A DNA stretch of 64,000 bases from Sthenelais limicola (GCA_942159475.1 OW804095.1:62524773-62588772); one strand, 5' to 3'; numbered from the stretch's first letter, positions 1 to 13,272 are shown. Numbers and translations: made by a program. Notes: generated by a model from the sequence alone, not told the origin.

Positions 1-1033
1 CTCCCATTGAGTGGACCGTCGTGTAAGAGAGCGCGTTTGGAGCTGGAGCTGCATGGAACATTAAATTTTGATCTTGAAAGAGGACATTAAAAGTTAATCC
101 TCCCTGGAAGATGGGAATTAAAATTCAACTTGTGGTTAACTAACAATTACTGTGATCTATGGACAGACACATTTTTCAAGTAAAATTAGGGACGAAAGTA
201 ACAGGTAAATTTATAACTGTTCATGATATTGTGGAAATTCAAACATCCAGCAACGGTTCTTTTTAGAAGCATTCAGTTCTTTTCGGGGAATATCTTCAAT
301 CGATTTCTGGGGTCAATTGCTGCGGAAATATTCTGGATTAAAATTGTTCTTTTGGGAAGTATTTATTCGCATCGGTTCAGAATAACCATCAAGTCTCTTT
401 TAAGTCCAGACATTTCCGCAGTAGGATTAAAAGTGGTGTCGTATACAGGATGGTTGGCCTCGATGGAAGATGAGGGTTATCTCCTCCTCCCTATTTTCTC
501 TAAGAATAATATAATTACACTTAATCCTGTCCCTTGATGAGGTCTCAAAATGATTACCGGTGAATCATCAACAAGGTTTGCTCAGCATCAGCGGCAAATT
601 CTGCCATGAAATCAAATGAAAGAAATTACGCGGCCTGGCAATTATTTAGTTGTTAAAAACGCCCAGGGCCCTACTGATTCCAAAGAAGTAATCACATTAC
701 AAGAAAAACAAATGAGGGGTAAAAATCGTCTTGATAAGGCGTCTGGGTATAAAAGTTGATATAAAAGTTGACAATCAAGTGCGTCTAATGAAAAAATGAA
801 CAAAGGGATTGTCAAAAAACATGAGAGGAAACCACATGGTATGTGTTGTCCTGGCAACATAAAAGTAGAAAGGTCATCTGCAGTGAGTTCTTGTGATTTA
901 GCAGACACATTTGCCCGGATTGAAGTCTCCAGTTGACCTTTAGGTGTACTATTACGGCTGTCCCATTTCTGTTATTCCATCTATTCATTAATGGGTCTCG
1001 ATCGAGGTTTTCAAGCTATTTAAACCAATCTGG
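1..1033. other. Unassigned non-coding sequence
   Basis: No feature was recognised here. The longest open frame (223-537, plus strand, about 105 codons) has no recognisable domain and no splice or start context that would support it. Composition is AT-leaning and unremarkable. Confidence 0.5.

Positions 1034-1128
<95 letters not shown>
1034..1128. repeat. (TA)n microsatellite
   Basis: About 95 bp of alternating TA, broken by a single G at about 1053. Tracts of this length are self-complementary, can extrude as cruciforms and are usually length-polymorphic. The flanks (TCTGG on the left, GCATTAAAATG on the right) are unique, so this looks like a simple repeat expansion and not part of a larger element. 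The apparent Tyr-Ile-rich open frame across it is an artefact. Confidence 0.97.
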
Positions 1129-1131
<3 letters not shown>

Positions 1132-4100
1132 TTAAAATGATAGCTATAAATGAGTCCAAAATTCGGTCAGTAATATTAATTGTATGCTAAATCAATACAC
1201 ACTCGCATACCTTAAACAGAACACTTTGACAAATACAACACACATTTTAACACATATTTGTTCGTAATGTTCAGGCATCTATCTGACCGTGCTGGGCTTC
1301 TTAGTCTTTTATCACCTCTGCGAAAGCTGCATGTTACCAGCGAACAATCTCACTTCATCTGTCTTTTTTAGACATTAGGCTCAATGCAATGGTGAAGGAG
1401 AGGGTGCTTCAGAAGACCCTCCAAGGCAGTAACATGTGGACGAGGAGGGCTCAGTCCAAAACACCAAACCCAGCAGAATTGACACCAAGAGACGCTGGCA
1501 AAAGCTGGAGTTGGTGTTTCCACTCACAGTATTGGTGACGGGCGGGGTGGTGACAGACAGGTCGTGGTTCAGTAGGAACCTAACGCACAGATCTATCACA
1601 AACACCTGGCCTCTGCCAAATGGTAGCCAAAGATTGATGAAGGAGTCTATCTCGTTAAATAGCGCCCGTCTTGTTTAAGTCAGCGCTAGAAGACTAAGTA
1701 AGAGGTAATATAGGTACACAGCCTCCACATACAGCCAATGTCCTTTTCTAGACCAGTCTGGTGCCAGGTAAAAGCACTGGCCTTTGCCCGTTCCATCCAG
1801 GTGCAATTTATAATTATTATAGGATGGCGAATCCCATCGATAGCCTAGAGGGATAATAGAACATAGTCAACACAAAATGAGTCTTAATATTTTAGAAGAT
1901 GGGCATGAAGGGAAGAAGGAGTTGCTCTCAAATGGCATGGGCCTTTATAGACTAAGCTATAGGGACAAGAATAATGGAACACGGCATATAGATTAATCGT
2001 TACAAGAACAGAAATAGCTTACTAATAAATGCATGGAGTGTGGTTTTAATGTTTAGGCCTGAGGCTAAAGACATGTACTAGCTGTTTACCCAGCGTGTCT
2101 CAATTTGTGGCTAGTTTCGTCCTTTTAACCAACAAGGAACCCTGTGGCCAGGAAAGGTATCGGTGACCCCGAGATTGATGAAGAGACACTGGTAACGGAT
2201 GGGCCTCCATGCTCTATCCCCAATGCTGCAAAGAGGTTTCTCTCCCTCTTGATCAATCACATGTGGACAGTCAAGAAGGCGAGGAAGGCGAGGATAGATA
2301 TCAGGATTGTGTGCCCATGCGCCCCACGATTGGTTGTAGGTACACGAGGCCAGGACATGGGAGTAGAGAGTGATCCTTTACGGATGCTAAAGAAGGATTG
2401 ATGGGAGAGTGGATGGGTGGAGAAGAGTGGGGTAAAAGTAGGGAAAAGGGGGAGGAGGGCAGGGGAGGATACATATCGGAGGAAGTAGTAGAGATATTGA
2501 ATGTGTAGAGCACAGGAAACACAAAGAAGGAAGTCAGGATTTCCAGGGTGGATGAATTAAGAGAGTGCTAGATAGGTCAAGATGTAGATGAAGAGGATAA
2601 TCTTAATAGGTAGGGCACCAAAATAAATGATGAGCTATGAAATCCAGTAGGGAGGAAAGGGAAAGGACCATGGGAGAAAACTGCATTGGGATGCAAGCTT
2701 CAGGGGAATACGAGATTGGTGTGAGGTATTGTATTCTCCTATTTAGGGAAAGGCACGTGGCGTCAATGCACCGCTGGATGACAGCATAGTCTAGGACCAA
2801 GGATAATGTTTAAAGATGCAAGGCAGAGGGCATCGATTCATACATGGCCTTAACAGGTGTGAACTTCTGAATATCCACATATTATATATATGCATGGGAT
2901 TATGGGGTCCACCAAATCCACATCTCCTATTATTAGAGACGTACATACAACCAGTCGAACATATATATATGAATGGTCCATATCAAAGAAAAATGCATGT
3001 CGGACCCAAACTAAAGCCACCGTTGCGTTGCCAAGAAGGTGCTGATTTACGATAGAACTGAATTGTACGATAGGACATGGATCTGAGTCATTATGATAAT
3101 ACTTACAATACGTCTGCCCGAGGCATTTAATCAGTCTGAATTTACGTACCTGAAAAGAGAGAAGTCAAATACCATGAATCAAACAGTCAATTATATTCAG
3201 GAAAGCTGACTACTGTAATATCAATATGGAATGCTCATTGTTCTAAATTGTTAGGGTGAATCGTATAGGCTTTGGAACATTGGTGGAAGCCATTTATCAG
3301 AAGTGTCCAACGACATAATTATAAACGAAACGTTTGTAAGTGCATGTTGTAAAGCTAATAAGCTTAAATATAGGAGATCCACCCCCACCCCCCACACATA
3401 CATCTATGCCTCCAAGTGTTTTACAACTAAATGGCTAGAGTAGTAGAGTATGGCGGGGGTAAAGGCACCTTTAGTAAACATCATGAATGTGATGAATAAT
3501 GGGTAGACTAGGAATTTAAGCAGGTTGGCACATTAGAACTTCTTGAGCATGTAAAAGTACAATATTTGCAGTCTCATCGGAGATAAGCTAATAAGGATTG
3601 TTTGAAAACATGCGATGGGTTTGGTATCAAATGCCAGTAAATGTATCCAAGCCTGTGGCAGCAGACTACATGATATTAATCTTTCGTGCGGGCCTGAGAG
3701 TCTGCTAAAAGGCCCCCAGATACTTCGTCGAAATAATAAAACATTGATTTACAGGCAGAATTTATAATCATAACTCCTTTAATTGTAATCGGGTGTCATG
3801 TTCTATGGGTAATTAATTAGTTCATTAATTAACGCCGCATGAGTTGGAAGCGTAGGAAAAATAGTAGATCATCGACCCGACACAAGGTGATTAGCGATAG
3901 CAACACGATGTTTACTCGACTTAAAACAATATAAATCGCACCGACGATAGACCAGGTTCCCATTATTATTCTGCTCCACCGGGACTTGAGCACAACACGT
4001 AAAGTTCTAGTGGGAACTAATGTTGTTCCAAGGTGATTGGGAGCGACAAAAATCTAACCTCTGTAGACTGGCACATAATACTTCTTTCGAGCCTATAAAA

Positions 4101-4953
4101 CGAACCCAAAGGAGGCCATTTGTTTTACCTTGTGTTTTGCCGATAATCTCACAGAGTTCTCTTTTGGTGATATGCTATTTATGTCCACCAGCAAATGCTG
4201 CTTTGAAAACATAACTCTACTCGGGCCATGGTCCTAGGAAATAAAAGCCCTGCACGAGAAAAAGGGAAACCACTCTATTTCCTAAGTACCACATGGATGG
4301 AGGGGAGACGAGGAGTGGTTAATTTTACCCACTCAATAGATCCAATGTTCCCCAACCTAGTACAAAATATAACTACTTGTTCATCCCCACGTGGGAATGT
4401 TTTTCCCGGTACGCCACCAAGTCTATGCATACACATAGCGTAGCTGTGATTCTGCATATGCTAGTAGGAATTAAATCTGAATTCAAAATATGTGTACTCA
4501 AGATAAAACCATTTTAACAGCCGGTGTCTGTCGATATCTCTATTCGTCACCTCATCTCGGTATGAATATGATGCAAAATTTGGAATAAAAATAAACTACC
4601 ATTGAATGTAGTGGCTCCGCTTGTGATGGGAATTCAAATTAGATGCAATCTTATAATTCAAACTGAAGAAAAACATATGTTGACGTTCTGTTAATGCGTT
4701 TAATATTTCTCGGGCTCTGGAAGTTCTCAGATTTGATCCTGGAAAGTGGTGGATCTCCTCAGCACGGCCGAGAAGACCTAGAGCAGATACATTATTTACT
4801 CATCCCTGGAGCTCTAACCTTCACCCTGTAGGATACACGAGACTCTTTACTCCAGTGGGTGGCGGCAACTCGCATCTCCTCCAGAGAGCTTAATTATTCA
4901 CATTTGGAACGGGACGCGCTAAGCCAATCACTCAGAAACTAAGTGGGAAAAAA
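1129..4953. other. Unassigned sequence, purine-rich patch near 2.4 kb
   Basis: No supported gene. The interval 1381-1680 is open on both strands for 75-100 codons with fairly GC-rich third positions, but the translations are not recognisable and two-strand openness is weak evidence. From 2401 to 2475 the plus strand is strongly purine-rich with several G runs. At 3810-3832 there is a dense group of TAATTA-type motifs. The rest is AT-leaning sequence without visible repeats. Confidence 0.45.
3810..3832. promoter_or_regulatory. Cluster of TAATTA motifs
   Basis: TAATTAATTAG is followed directly by TTCATTAATTAA, giving four overlapping TAAT/ATTA cores in 23 bp arranged almost palindromically. 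TAATTA is the core recognised by many homeodomain proteins. In AT-leaning DNA such clusters also arise by chance, so this is only a possible binding site. Confidence 0.15.
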
Positions 4954-5098
4954 TCACACGACCAAGCCTTGAGACACAGCCAGGTACATCAAACCCATTT
5001 GGTCATTACACTGATAGTCAGGTGAGTCGTAGAACCAAACGACTGGCCTTGAACCGTCATCATCTGACTTGATTACAAAGCCTTGTACATTCACCCAA
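4954..5098 (-). CDS. Possible terminal coding exon, unknown product
   Basis: On the minus strand a pyrimidine tract ends in an AG at 5099-5100 (read CTTTCTTTTTCAG), a good 3' splice-site shape. It is followed by 145 nt with no stop in one frame until TGA at 4954-4956. The translation, about 47 residues, starts WVNVQGFVIKSDDDGSRPVV and continues with a WFYDSP stretch and a single Cys. Its composition is ordinary for a soluble protein, unlike the Ile/Tyr/Lys-rich noise frames nearby. I do not recognise the family. No canonical AATAAA follows on the minus strand within the next 150 bp, no partner exon was identified, and the frame stays open upstream of the AG as well. A chance open frame remains more likely than not. 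Confidence 0.18.
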
Positions 5099-8000
5099 CT
5101 GAAAAAGAAAGCTTGTAATGTGCACATCCGGGCGGTGGCTATTGGTAGGTAAGGCATGAGGTTAAAAGCCTTCGACTTCGGTACACAAGTGCAATGGCAA
5201 ATAGAAGTTTGTGTAGAAATAGATGAATGATAATCGAAAAGCCTCATATAGATTTGAAAGCAAATTAATAAGCCATAATTAGATAGTACTTTTAATGTAT
5301 CAGCAAGTTTCTTTTCAATTACCATAAAGGAAATACTTATCCAAAGACACCAGTGTATTACAATCACTGGAATACCAGATTCAGGCCTATAGAAGAAGTA
5401 CTACCTCAGAGGAGGAAACAAAGGTTGTGACGAAAAACAAATTAATTTGCCCATTTCCATTATTTGCATCCACTGATTTCTGTAAAGCCATGTGAGAAAG
5501 CCATGCCCATGGCTTTCACTCGCCTAGACCTCGTTAAAGTAGCTATCATAATCTGCATCCAGGAAGCCTATCAATGACTTACTTCCGCGAGACACATTGT
5601 AATTGGAAAATTACATTATTGATTTATGCTAGAAAGGGCAGTCCTCAGAGAATAGGCTGTGGGCCCTTAGATATGAGTATATCATGAATGGGGCCTTGTT
5701 CCATAAGATAACTTAAATTCACATAATAAGAAATGATGTAACTATCCATTCATAGACTAAAGTCTGCTATATAGTATATAAGTCACATCCCTTATCTTAT
5801 TACGGTGGTCTCCGTCAAGATAGTACATGCTTAATCAAGAGATGGGTAGAACTGAAGAAGGGGAGATACATAATAGTTCAATTTGATACTGTCATATCCA
5901 GGTGGCTGCGAGAAACACAGCGAGAAACTAGAAATATTGCTAAGGCATGTCGATTGCTAAGGCATGCCGAAGTTTAAAATTGAAAGTTAATAAATTATCA
6001 TAGATTATGCATAGAATTCGATGGAAAAGATGTCCAATGACAAATCATATGAAGACAGGAGTATTTCTCCATTTACAACCAGGCTAATATGTCAAAACGC
6101 GAAATGCCTTAAAATAAACTCCAACGAGGTCAGGTGGTCATTTCACTTGTGTAGAAATGCAGACAACCATAATTGCATATGTGCTTTTTGGAAAAGGCAA
6201 AGCATATTCATCCAGGTGATTCCCCTGCATATATATATTTCTTATCACATTGTTCATATAATCGCACTGTGGGAAGAAGGTTAACTTGTAGGAATACATT
6301 GATCATCTCTATCTTTCTCCATAACTGTACCACAGATATCGGGCGTATTGCCAAGGGCGCAATAGAAAGCTGGAGAAAGCTTGCACTTGGTAAACCAAAA
6401 GTGGAAGCAAATGATGTTCACAGAGCTGCTCCTTGTAATATAGCTGTTGGCTGGGAGCTGGGAATGGCCCATAATTACAGATAAGCTCCGGATATATCAG
6501 ATACGAGCGCTGAGTGAGGTTTGGGTGGTTGGGAAAGAAGATCCACCACCCTCGATCCATCAAGCGCCTTAACGCTGACAAAACTCATACAGACATGGGT
6601 TTTTTCTACATTTTCCATAATTATTAGTATCGTCCGGATTTAGTTTAGCTAAATCAGGTTTAGGGTAACCGACAAACCCCAGTCTCCCACTTCCTCTGCC
6701 TGGTTTTACATTTTAAACCTCGGAATTAGAATCTAATAAGGGACAAGTATTAATAAGTTCTCCATAGACTCGGGAAGTAACATTTGATTGTTTATAATTG
6801 CTATATCTAATAGAAATATCAAGGCGATAGGCATCGTTCCCGAGAAAAATATTACACGAACAACATACCAACCTATGGTACGCGTACATGCATATTATGT
6901 ATAACCTTTAGTCTGTAAGATACGAAATGTGACACCGATATCAAAGCAGGAGAGGACGCCCTGGGTGCTTTATCGGGAATATCTCATAAGAAATACATGT
7001 AATGGATATGTACATCCATGATAATACTACACACGTTGACCAGGGGGAATTATTGTTAATATCATTGGCAGCAATGATGTCCAGTGCATGCAAACAATCA
7101 TTCCTGCGACAAATTACTACCTGCAACAACCTTGGTTCTTCAAGTTTTCGGACGAACAACTCAACTAACGAGTTGCTCTCTCGAAACTAAGCAGCACAAA
7201 GTGTTGGAGCTATGCCAAATAGTCCTCGCGTCCCTTGTCTGCAAATGGTTTCAGACAAATATGCATTGGTCAATACAAAATCTTGGGTTACCTTTGATGG
7301 TCGATGCAAGAGGCCTATAGGTTGTCGTCTGTCCATGTCGAGACCCTCGCTCACCAATGACGCGCTCCGCCTTTGTAACTATTGTATTTTATTCGGTAAG
7401 AATCTCTATCGAGTCTTATTAAAATACAACTACTGGAGGCCGGTATCGAGCGAGCCTTTAACAAACGATATATCAAAGAAATAACTATTTTCTGTATAGC
7501 GTGCCTAGCTGTCTTTATAAGGAACCACATCACAAGTGAGCACTCCGTACCGCCAGTACTTGATGTTTGCCTTTCCCCTCTCATCCATCGTTAATTACAT
7601 TCTAAGTTACAAAGTCCTTCGCATGTTAAGGATGATTCCAACATCGACAGACTTTTAAAACTATCCCACATGAGAGCAATCACCTCACATCTTTCATATC
7701 ATTCAAATATATCGCCACTGAAAATGAGCCGTCAGGACTAACTGCCAAGCGAAGGTTATCCGTAAGTAGTATGTCGAAAACCTTGTTTGAATCAGGCAAA
7801 TACACGTGCCCCAAACTAGGATATCGTCCATCGGGCTCCGTTTGCCTGAACAAACACTACCCTGGACGTCTTGTAAAATTTTAACAATTTGCTTTGCACT
7901 TTATCCAGTACAAATAGACAGAATCGACCTTTAAGCACCGCTGGAGTGTGACAAGAGGGTAGGTTTTAAAGTGACCATCTTGCTGCCACTAGGCAATGGA

Positions 8001-8768
8001 TGCCACCGTCGCGCACACGATATGATACACTGCACATGCGCACGTCTCTATATCCGGTTTTAGTGTACGTAATGAACAAGCCTGAATGAGCCGGTGGGGT
8101 GTCAACTACATTTCTAGACCCAACTGGAGAAGAATTCATTTCCAAGGGAATGGTGCTCCTAAAGTACTAGGCGTGTGCATGTAGTATATAGGTGAGATTA
8201 GAGAAGCTGTATGTAGAGTATTGATAGCAGGGATTATAATGTAGCCTTCCTCACTAGTGCCACACATTGCCATGAAGCATCCTCGAGGGTATGTTTCGAG
8301 ATGCTTTCAACGAATCATGACAACTTGACAAACAACTATATATCACTATAGTAGATAAGAGAAGATGAATTTATCCAAAAGTGTGCCATTGAGTTTACCA
8401 AGACATGCTTTTCAAAACTGATTTACAAGAGATTCAAAGATAACAAACAAGTAATGTTGATTAAATGACTTCATATTGTAGAATTTTGACAAAAGTATAT
8501 GAAAATTATTTGTATCACTGGATGATCGAGATATTTCAAATCATCTGCATTTTTTAAATTTGATTTCCAAGCGAGATGTTCTTATGAGCGCAAAAGTTAA
8601 AATTTCAATTCCTCAAGTTGATAGAAACGTACCGAATGTCATTTTTCATATTGGTGATTATAATATATTGGTTTTAACCAGGCGATGCATGAGAGTATCG
8701 GTGTTTTCCAACATGGGTATTACTATTTTGAATATGGTAATTGTACTTGCGACATTTGAAATTCTTTG
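5099..8768. other. Unassigned non-coding sequence
   Basis: Apart from a 17-bp tandem duplication at 5937-5970, nothing is recognised. Several short open frames (60-105 codons) overlap each other on both strands between 6.0 and 7.6 kb without recognisable motifs. The stretch from about 8,300 to 8,900 is noticeably more AT-rich than its surroundings. Confidence 0.5.
5937..5970. repeat. 17-bp tandem duplication
   Basis: Two adjacent copies of TTGCTAAGGCATGTCGA differ at one position (T versus C in the GCATGYCGA part). This is a simple local slippage duplication with no evident function. Confidence 0.85.
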
Positions 8769-8792
8769 AATCATGATCAACACCAGAATCAT
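8769..8792. repeat. 24-bp direct repeat, copy 1
   Basis: This 24-mer (begins AATCATGATCAACACC, ends AGAATCAT) recurs exactly and in the same orientation at 10,104-10,127. Similarity continues weakly downstream with a 3-bp indel before a shared AAATC. An exact 24-bp match is very unlikely by chance in 64 kb. The copy may be part of a dispersed repeat or one edge of an insertion or segmental event spanning 1.3 kb. Confidence 0.9.
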
Positions 8793-10063
8793 CATTTCAA
8801 ATCAAATCAAATACCGTCAATCGTTTAAATGCCATGAAGCAGTTAAAAATAGAACTTTCCAATTATTTTAATTGATAAAGGAATATTGGAACATCAGCTG
8901 TATCAAGTAAACAAACAACAATTAGCTGATCATAATGGGCTTTTAAATTTGAATGTCCGTTGTTGCTAATGACACCTGGTTTCAGAACCTAATTCTGACT
9001 AATGAAAATGCCCATCACTTTTTCGTTACTCGAATCCAGAAGGATAAAATTCGGCCGCCGTGGATTTGATGTTGAATTCCTTATTTATCCCACAGTAAAA
9101 TCGAATCTATGCCAACATGCATTCAAACACTGAGAGGTCTTCTCCTAAGGGTAATAGCAAATGTCCCATTTGCAAAATTCTTTGTAATGCCATTCCATTG
9201 TTCGGCACTTGAATAATCCAATCGCATTGAGCCGAAATAAAGGATGCATTTGTACAAATAAACTCGAAATACATAATTGCTCGTATCTTGCAGTATATGT
9301 GTCACTGTGATGGGGGTAAATAAAGTTTGTACAATTTCAGGACGACTATCTTCAATATCATTTAAAGAGCAGGGCAAGCTAGTTTGACAGTGGCCTCATC
9401 TCTCATTGCAAGGAAAATAAGCACGCCATGCCAAATCCACTTGCTTGATTCAGGCGCTTTCATTTCAATATATTAAAATTCTGGCTTCTCACTGGTGGCT
9501 CAATAGCAATGCTCGGCCAACAATGGCTTCTTTGTTTTGCGGTCCCAACGTTTCGCCAATAAAAGCAAGAGAGAAGCCCAATCAAGAGAAATCGGAACAA
9601 TATTCGACTTGTGAGCGTGAGAGGACCTGACTGTTTGCACCGGGCTGTGGGCGGCATGGAATACATACTGATATCTAACTGAAGGGACATGGCTACAAGC
9701 TGGCCGGGAGTGTGAGAAAGGAAGAGGAAGTTGTGTGAGGGAGAGAGAATACGAGCGAGACCACAACTAACAATGACTCCTGCAGGTTGGCTTAATTGCG
9801 AACAGGGAAAACCTTACCCAGGAAATCAATGCCATTCGGCTTCTAGGTTGTCAGTGGCTTCAAGGAGCAAAGTGACCTTGTATCAAGGAAAGGGTGCTCT
9901 AAATCTCAGGCAAATTGACTCTCATTTGTCGACAGTATCAAGCCCGCGGGGAGGGGCCGGTCCACTGGCTCGGGGCCCTTTTAGGACGGGAACGAATGTA
10001 GGGAGTCCAAGAATCTCAAGAGGACACAGGCTGACAATACTATCAATAGAATCATGTCCCTTC

Positions 10064-10096
10064 CCCTGTCAGCTGTGAATAAACAAGTTGACAGGG
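10064..10096. repeat. Hairpin, 11-bp stem
   Basis: CCCTGTCAGCT at 10,064-10,074 pairs with AGTTGACAGGG at 10,086-10,096 (one G-T pair) around an 11-nt loop. It lies 7 bp upstream of the second copy of the 24-bp direct repeat, so it may mark the edge of the same event. It is not followed by a T run and does not match the histone mRNA stem-loop. Confidence 0.6.
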
Positions 10097-10103
10097 ACCA
10101 TTT

Positions 10104-10127
10104 AATCATGATCAACACCAGAATCAT
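10104..10127. repeat. 24-bp direct repeat, copy 2
   Basis: Exact partner of the 24-mer at 8,769-8,792, same orientation, 1,335 bp downstream start to start. The interval between has neither a poly-A end nor terminal inverted repeats that I can see, so retroposition and cut-and-paste are both unproven. Confidence 0.9.
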
Positions 10128-11314
10128 TACAAATCCGTTTCCGAATTAAGAGACATACATCGAAACTAAATTAGCACCTCGAGAAGAAGTGTTTACCAAA
10201 CATGTGTCGCTTAATTTACATGCGACTTGGATCTGTGCAATACTTCTCAAATCGACCAAGGTACATTGAGGGCTATCGATCCAAAAGAACCCTTCAACCT
10301 TGAGTTGATTACTCGCTGTGTTCAGTGCACCACACCCCAGCGATGGGCTAAGAAGAAGATAGTTTTGGCCGAAGCCAAGTTTAGAAAAAAAAGAAGGATA
10401 TTATGTCCTTCCAGAGAAATATCCCCATCCTGCAACAATATATACATGGATGGACAATGGACACGTTGCTATTAAAAGAGAGTTGTGTAAATACATGTGA
10501 AATTAGGAATAAATTCATCGAAGTGTGAAGCGACCTTTATTTTCTCACTTCAAATTCAATCTTTCCCCAAGCATCTATCAGCATGTTCAGGTCCCACGCC
10601 ATGCACCGCTTATTTTAGTGAAAATATTAATATCAATTCATTCACCACATCTGAGGCATACATGAAGACGTTATGATGAATGTTCTCTTAGAATACAGCT
10701 AAAATTACGGATGGCTTGAAGAAACGCCATGTCCGACATGGTATCCTTGAACAATGTCATAACTGGTCCACATTCAGTTTAAAACGGCTATATATAATTA
10801 TATTGTAATTGCGATATCATAAAAACATCGATGTCAGCACAAAACTAGTGCAAACTGGCTTGCATAGACTGTTCTACATATAGTAAGTATGACACTACGA
10901 CCTTCGAGATACAAAGATCAATCAACAAAGAATAATCTAAAAGTAGCTATTATGTAGGATTGATAGTAATGACTGACATGGATGCATTGATTGCCCTCGT
11001 GTGTGTTACCCAATGAATGAGAGGTACCCAAGCACCCGTACCATACAAGGACAAAGCATAAATCAATACAATACAATGTGAATCCATTGATTATCGCTCA
11101 TTCATTACACAAAATTCCGCCACCTTGGGGCATCAGACTCATGACACTAGATCGATAACATCTTGTACGGTTGAGCAAGTTCCCATATTTTTATCATTGT
11201 GTAGCTCTCTGAGCAAGATGCCATCCTGTGCAAATAAACCAGCCGCCTTAGTTTTTTATCAGCTTTAAACATTCTGGCAAAGACCGACATTGAGGGACTG
11301 CATGCTGGTGCACT
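10128..11314. other. Unassigned non-coding sequence
   Basis: No gene was recognised. There is a 15-bp palindrome at 10,727-10,741 (CCATGTC-C-GACATGG). The rest is AT-leaning sequence leading up to the transposon that begins at 11,321. Confidence 0.5.
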
Positions 11315-11346
11315 GTCTGGTATGGAAAGCGGGACCCATACATATC

Positions 11347-11588
11347 AATTTTTCGGCCGTAAAAAAAATTCGCCCATACTTTACTATAGCGAAAAAAATA
11401 TTTCGGCTAATATTTTCGGGCAGAAAAAATTCGGTCGACAAAAGTAACCGAAATTAAATTGTTATTTTCGGCCGAAAAAAAATAATTTTCGGCCGTTTTC
11501 TATTTAATTTCGGCCGCAAAAAATTATTTTTCGCCCGTTTTTTTTTTCGTTTTTTTTCGGCGGCCGATGATAAATGTTTTCGGCGGCG
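11347..11588. repeat. Left subterminal CGGCCG array
   Basis: About ten degenerate units with the pattern TTTCGGCCG followed by an A- or T-rich spacer, many units themselves palindromic (for example CGGCCG and CGGCGGCCG). The array lies directly inside the left inverted repeat of the 11,321-13,434 element and is mirrored on the right side. Arrays of short repeats next to the termini are usual transposase-binding regions in foldback-type elements; that role is inferred here. Confidence 0.85.
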
Positions 11589-11757
11589 TTCATTTTCCAC
11601 CAGAAATATATTTATTTTATATATCCAGTTTTGAAAAAGAGGGGAGAAACAGAGCAGACAGTCTATGGCTAGAAAGAGAGAGGAGAGAGAGGGAAGGGTA
11701 CATAATTTCATTTAATACCTCAATAAGTTTATATTTCACTGCCCTAAATTGGCCGCA

Positions 11758-12165
11758 ATAATGTCTAAAATTATGTCCGAATACATATGCTCATTACTCA
11801 AAAACCATTTAAGCCTTTTACACAATTTAAATTGTATTAAATACCCCAACATATTTATTCGACTTTCTTAATTTCATAAGATTATTGTGCAATTATTTGT
11901 ACCTCTATTTCCAATCGTTGGTTAAGTAGCTATAACATATACTCTATAGGATGAGGTATTCGCTGAAATAATTTCTAAAATTATGTCCGAATACTTATGC
12001 TTATCACTCAAAAACTATTTAAGCCTTTTACACAATTTAAATTGTATTAAATACCCCAACATGTTTATCCGACTTTCCTAATCTCTTATGATTATTGGGC
12101 AATTATTTGTACCTCTATTTGCAATCGTTGGTAAAGTAGCCAAATATACTCTATAGGATTAGCTC
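11758..12165. repeat. 210-bp tandem duplication
   Basis: Two head-to-tail copies with a 210-bp offset. Matching landmarks are TTATGTCCGAATAC at 11,771 and 11,981, the TTAAGCCTTTTACACAATTT segment, and CAATCGTTGGT near 11,912 and 12,122. Divergence is modest (scattered substitutions and small indels). The unit is AT-rich and non-coding and lies wholly within the 2.1-kb transposon. Confidence 0.92.
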
Positions 12166-12332
12166 ATTTTCCTGTAACACATCACATATGATCTTATCTT
12201 AATATATTTTGAATATATCTATAAACGCACAAGTATACATGTATACATATATACGTGTATAATATATATACATGCCAAGAGGAAATGTGCATATATACCG
12301 CATGTTTTGTATACTGTATACTATATCTTAAG

Positions 12333-12770
12333 TATATGGTATGTGGTATGCATATATATGGTATGCGGTATGTATAAGCCATTAACGTATGTATGGTATG
12401 TATATATATGGTATGTATATATGGTATAAATATATGTTATGTACATGTATATGATATGTATATATGGTATGTATAAATGGTATATGATATGTATATATGG
12501 TGTGTATATATGGTATGTATATATATGGTATATGGTATGTATATGGTATATGGTATGTATATATGGTATGTATATATGGTATGTATATGGTATGTATATA
12601 TGGTATGTATACTACATACAGTGTATGGATTTTGGTAGGTATACAATATGGCATGTACTTTGGTATGGATTCGTATGGTATGGATGTCAATATGTACATA
12701 TAGTAAGGTAACCATTTTGGTATGCATTTCGTATGGTATGTATACGGGTATGTATATCGCTATGGTATGT
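12333..12770. repeat. TATG/TATATA low-complexity array
   Basis: About 440 bp made of imperfect TATGGTATGTATATA-type units, denser between 12,400 and 12,620 and decaying towards the right. It is inside the 2.1-kb transposon. The open frames across it on both strands (rich in Tyr, Ile, Met) are repeat artefacts. Confidence 0.93.
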
Positions 12771-13272
12771 GCATGTAGGTCCGTTTTTTAGGCATTTTAT
12801 GCATGTAGAGCCACCGATTAGGCACTGTCAGACTAAATGAAGTCACCAAAATGTATTTCTTGGACCTTCTCTTCTGTGTTCAGTGTTTGGTTAGCTATTT
12901 TTCCTAGGTTTTTCGCCCATGTATATACCTACACATGTATGTATATGTATGGATTATATGTATGTGTTGGATGCAGCAAAAGGGACGATTTATTAGCATT
13001 ACATTAATAGAGAAATATATTGGTCAAATATTTAGTGTCTGAATGTAGTATTTGATCTTGACATGCATGTTAATACAAAACCAGTTCCAGTTTGTTATTG
13101 TTAATTTAATTTAACCAAAAACAATTCTTCTAATACTTTCTTAATTCCAATTACCTACTATTAATCCTGCTGGATCAGATGCTCTTGTAAGAATTATGTA
13201 CCAAATCTGTACCAAATCATGTATTAAATATATATCTCTATGCTTCTCATCCTATGGAGTACATTTAACTAG

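Noticed and set aside
1034..1190. Tyr-Ile repeat frame, also at 31,057-31,314
   Set aside because: Translations of (TA)n microsatellites.
1381..1680. Region open on both strands with GC-rich third positions
   Set aside because: Neither translation is recognisable, and simultaneous openness on both strands usually reflects composition and not coding.
12194..12727. Tyr/Ile/Met-rich open frames on both strands
   Set aside because: Direct products of the TATG/TATATA array inside the 2.1-kb transposon.
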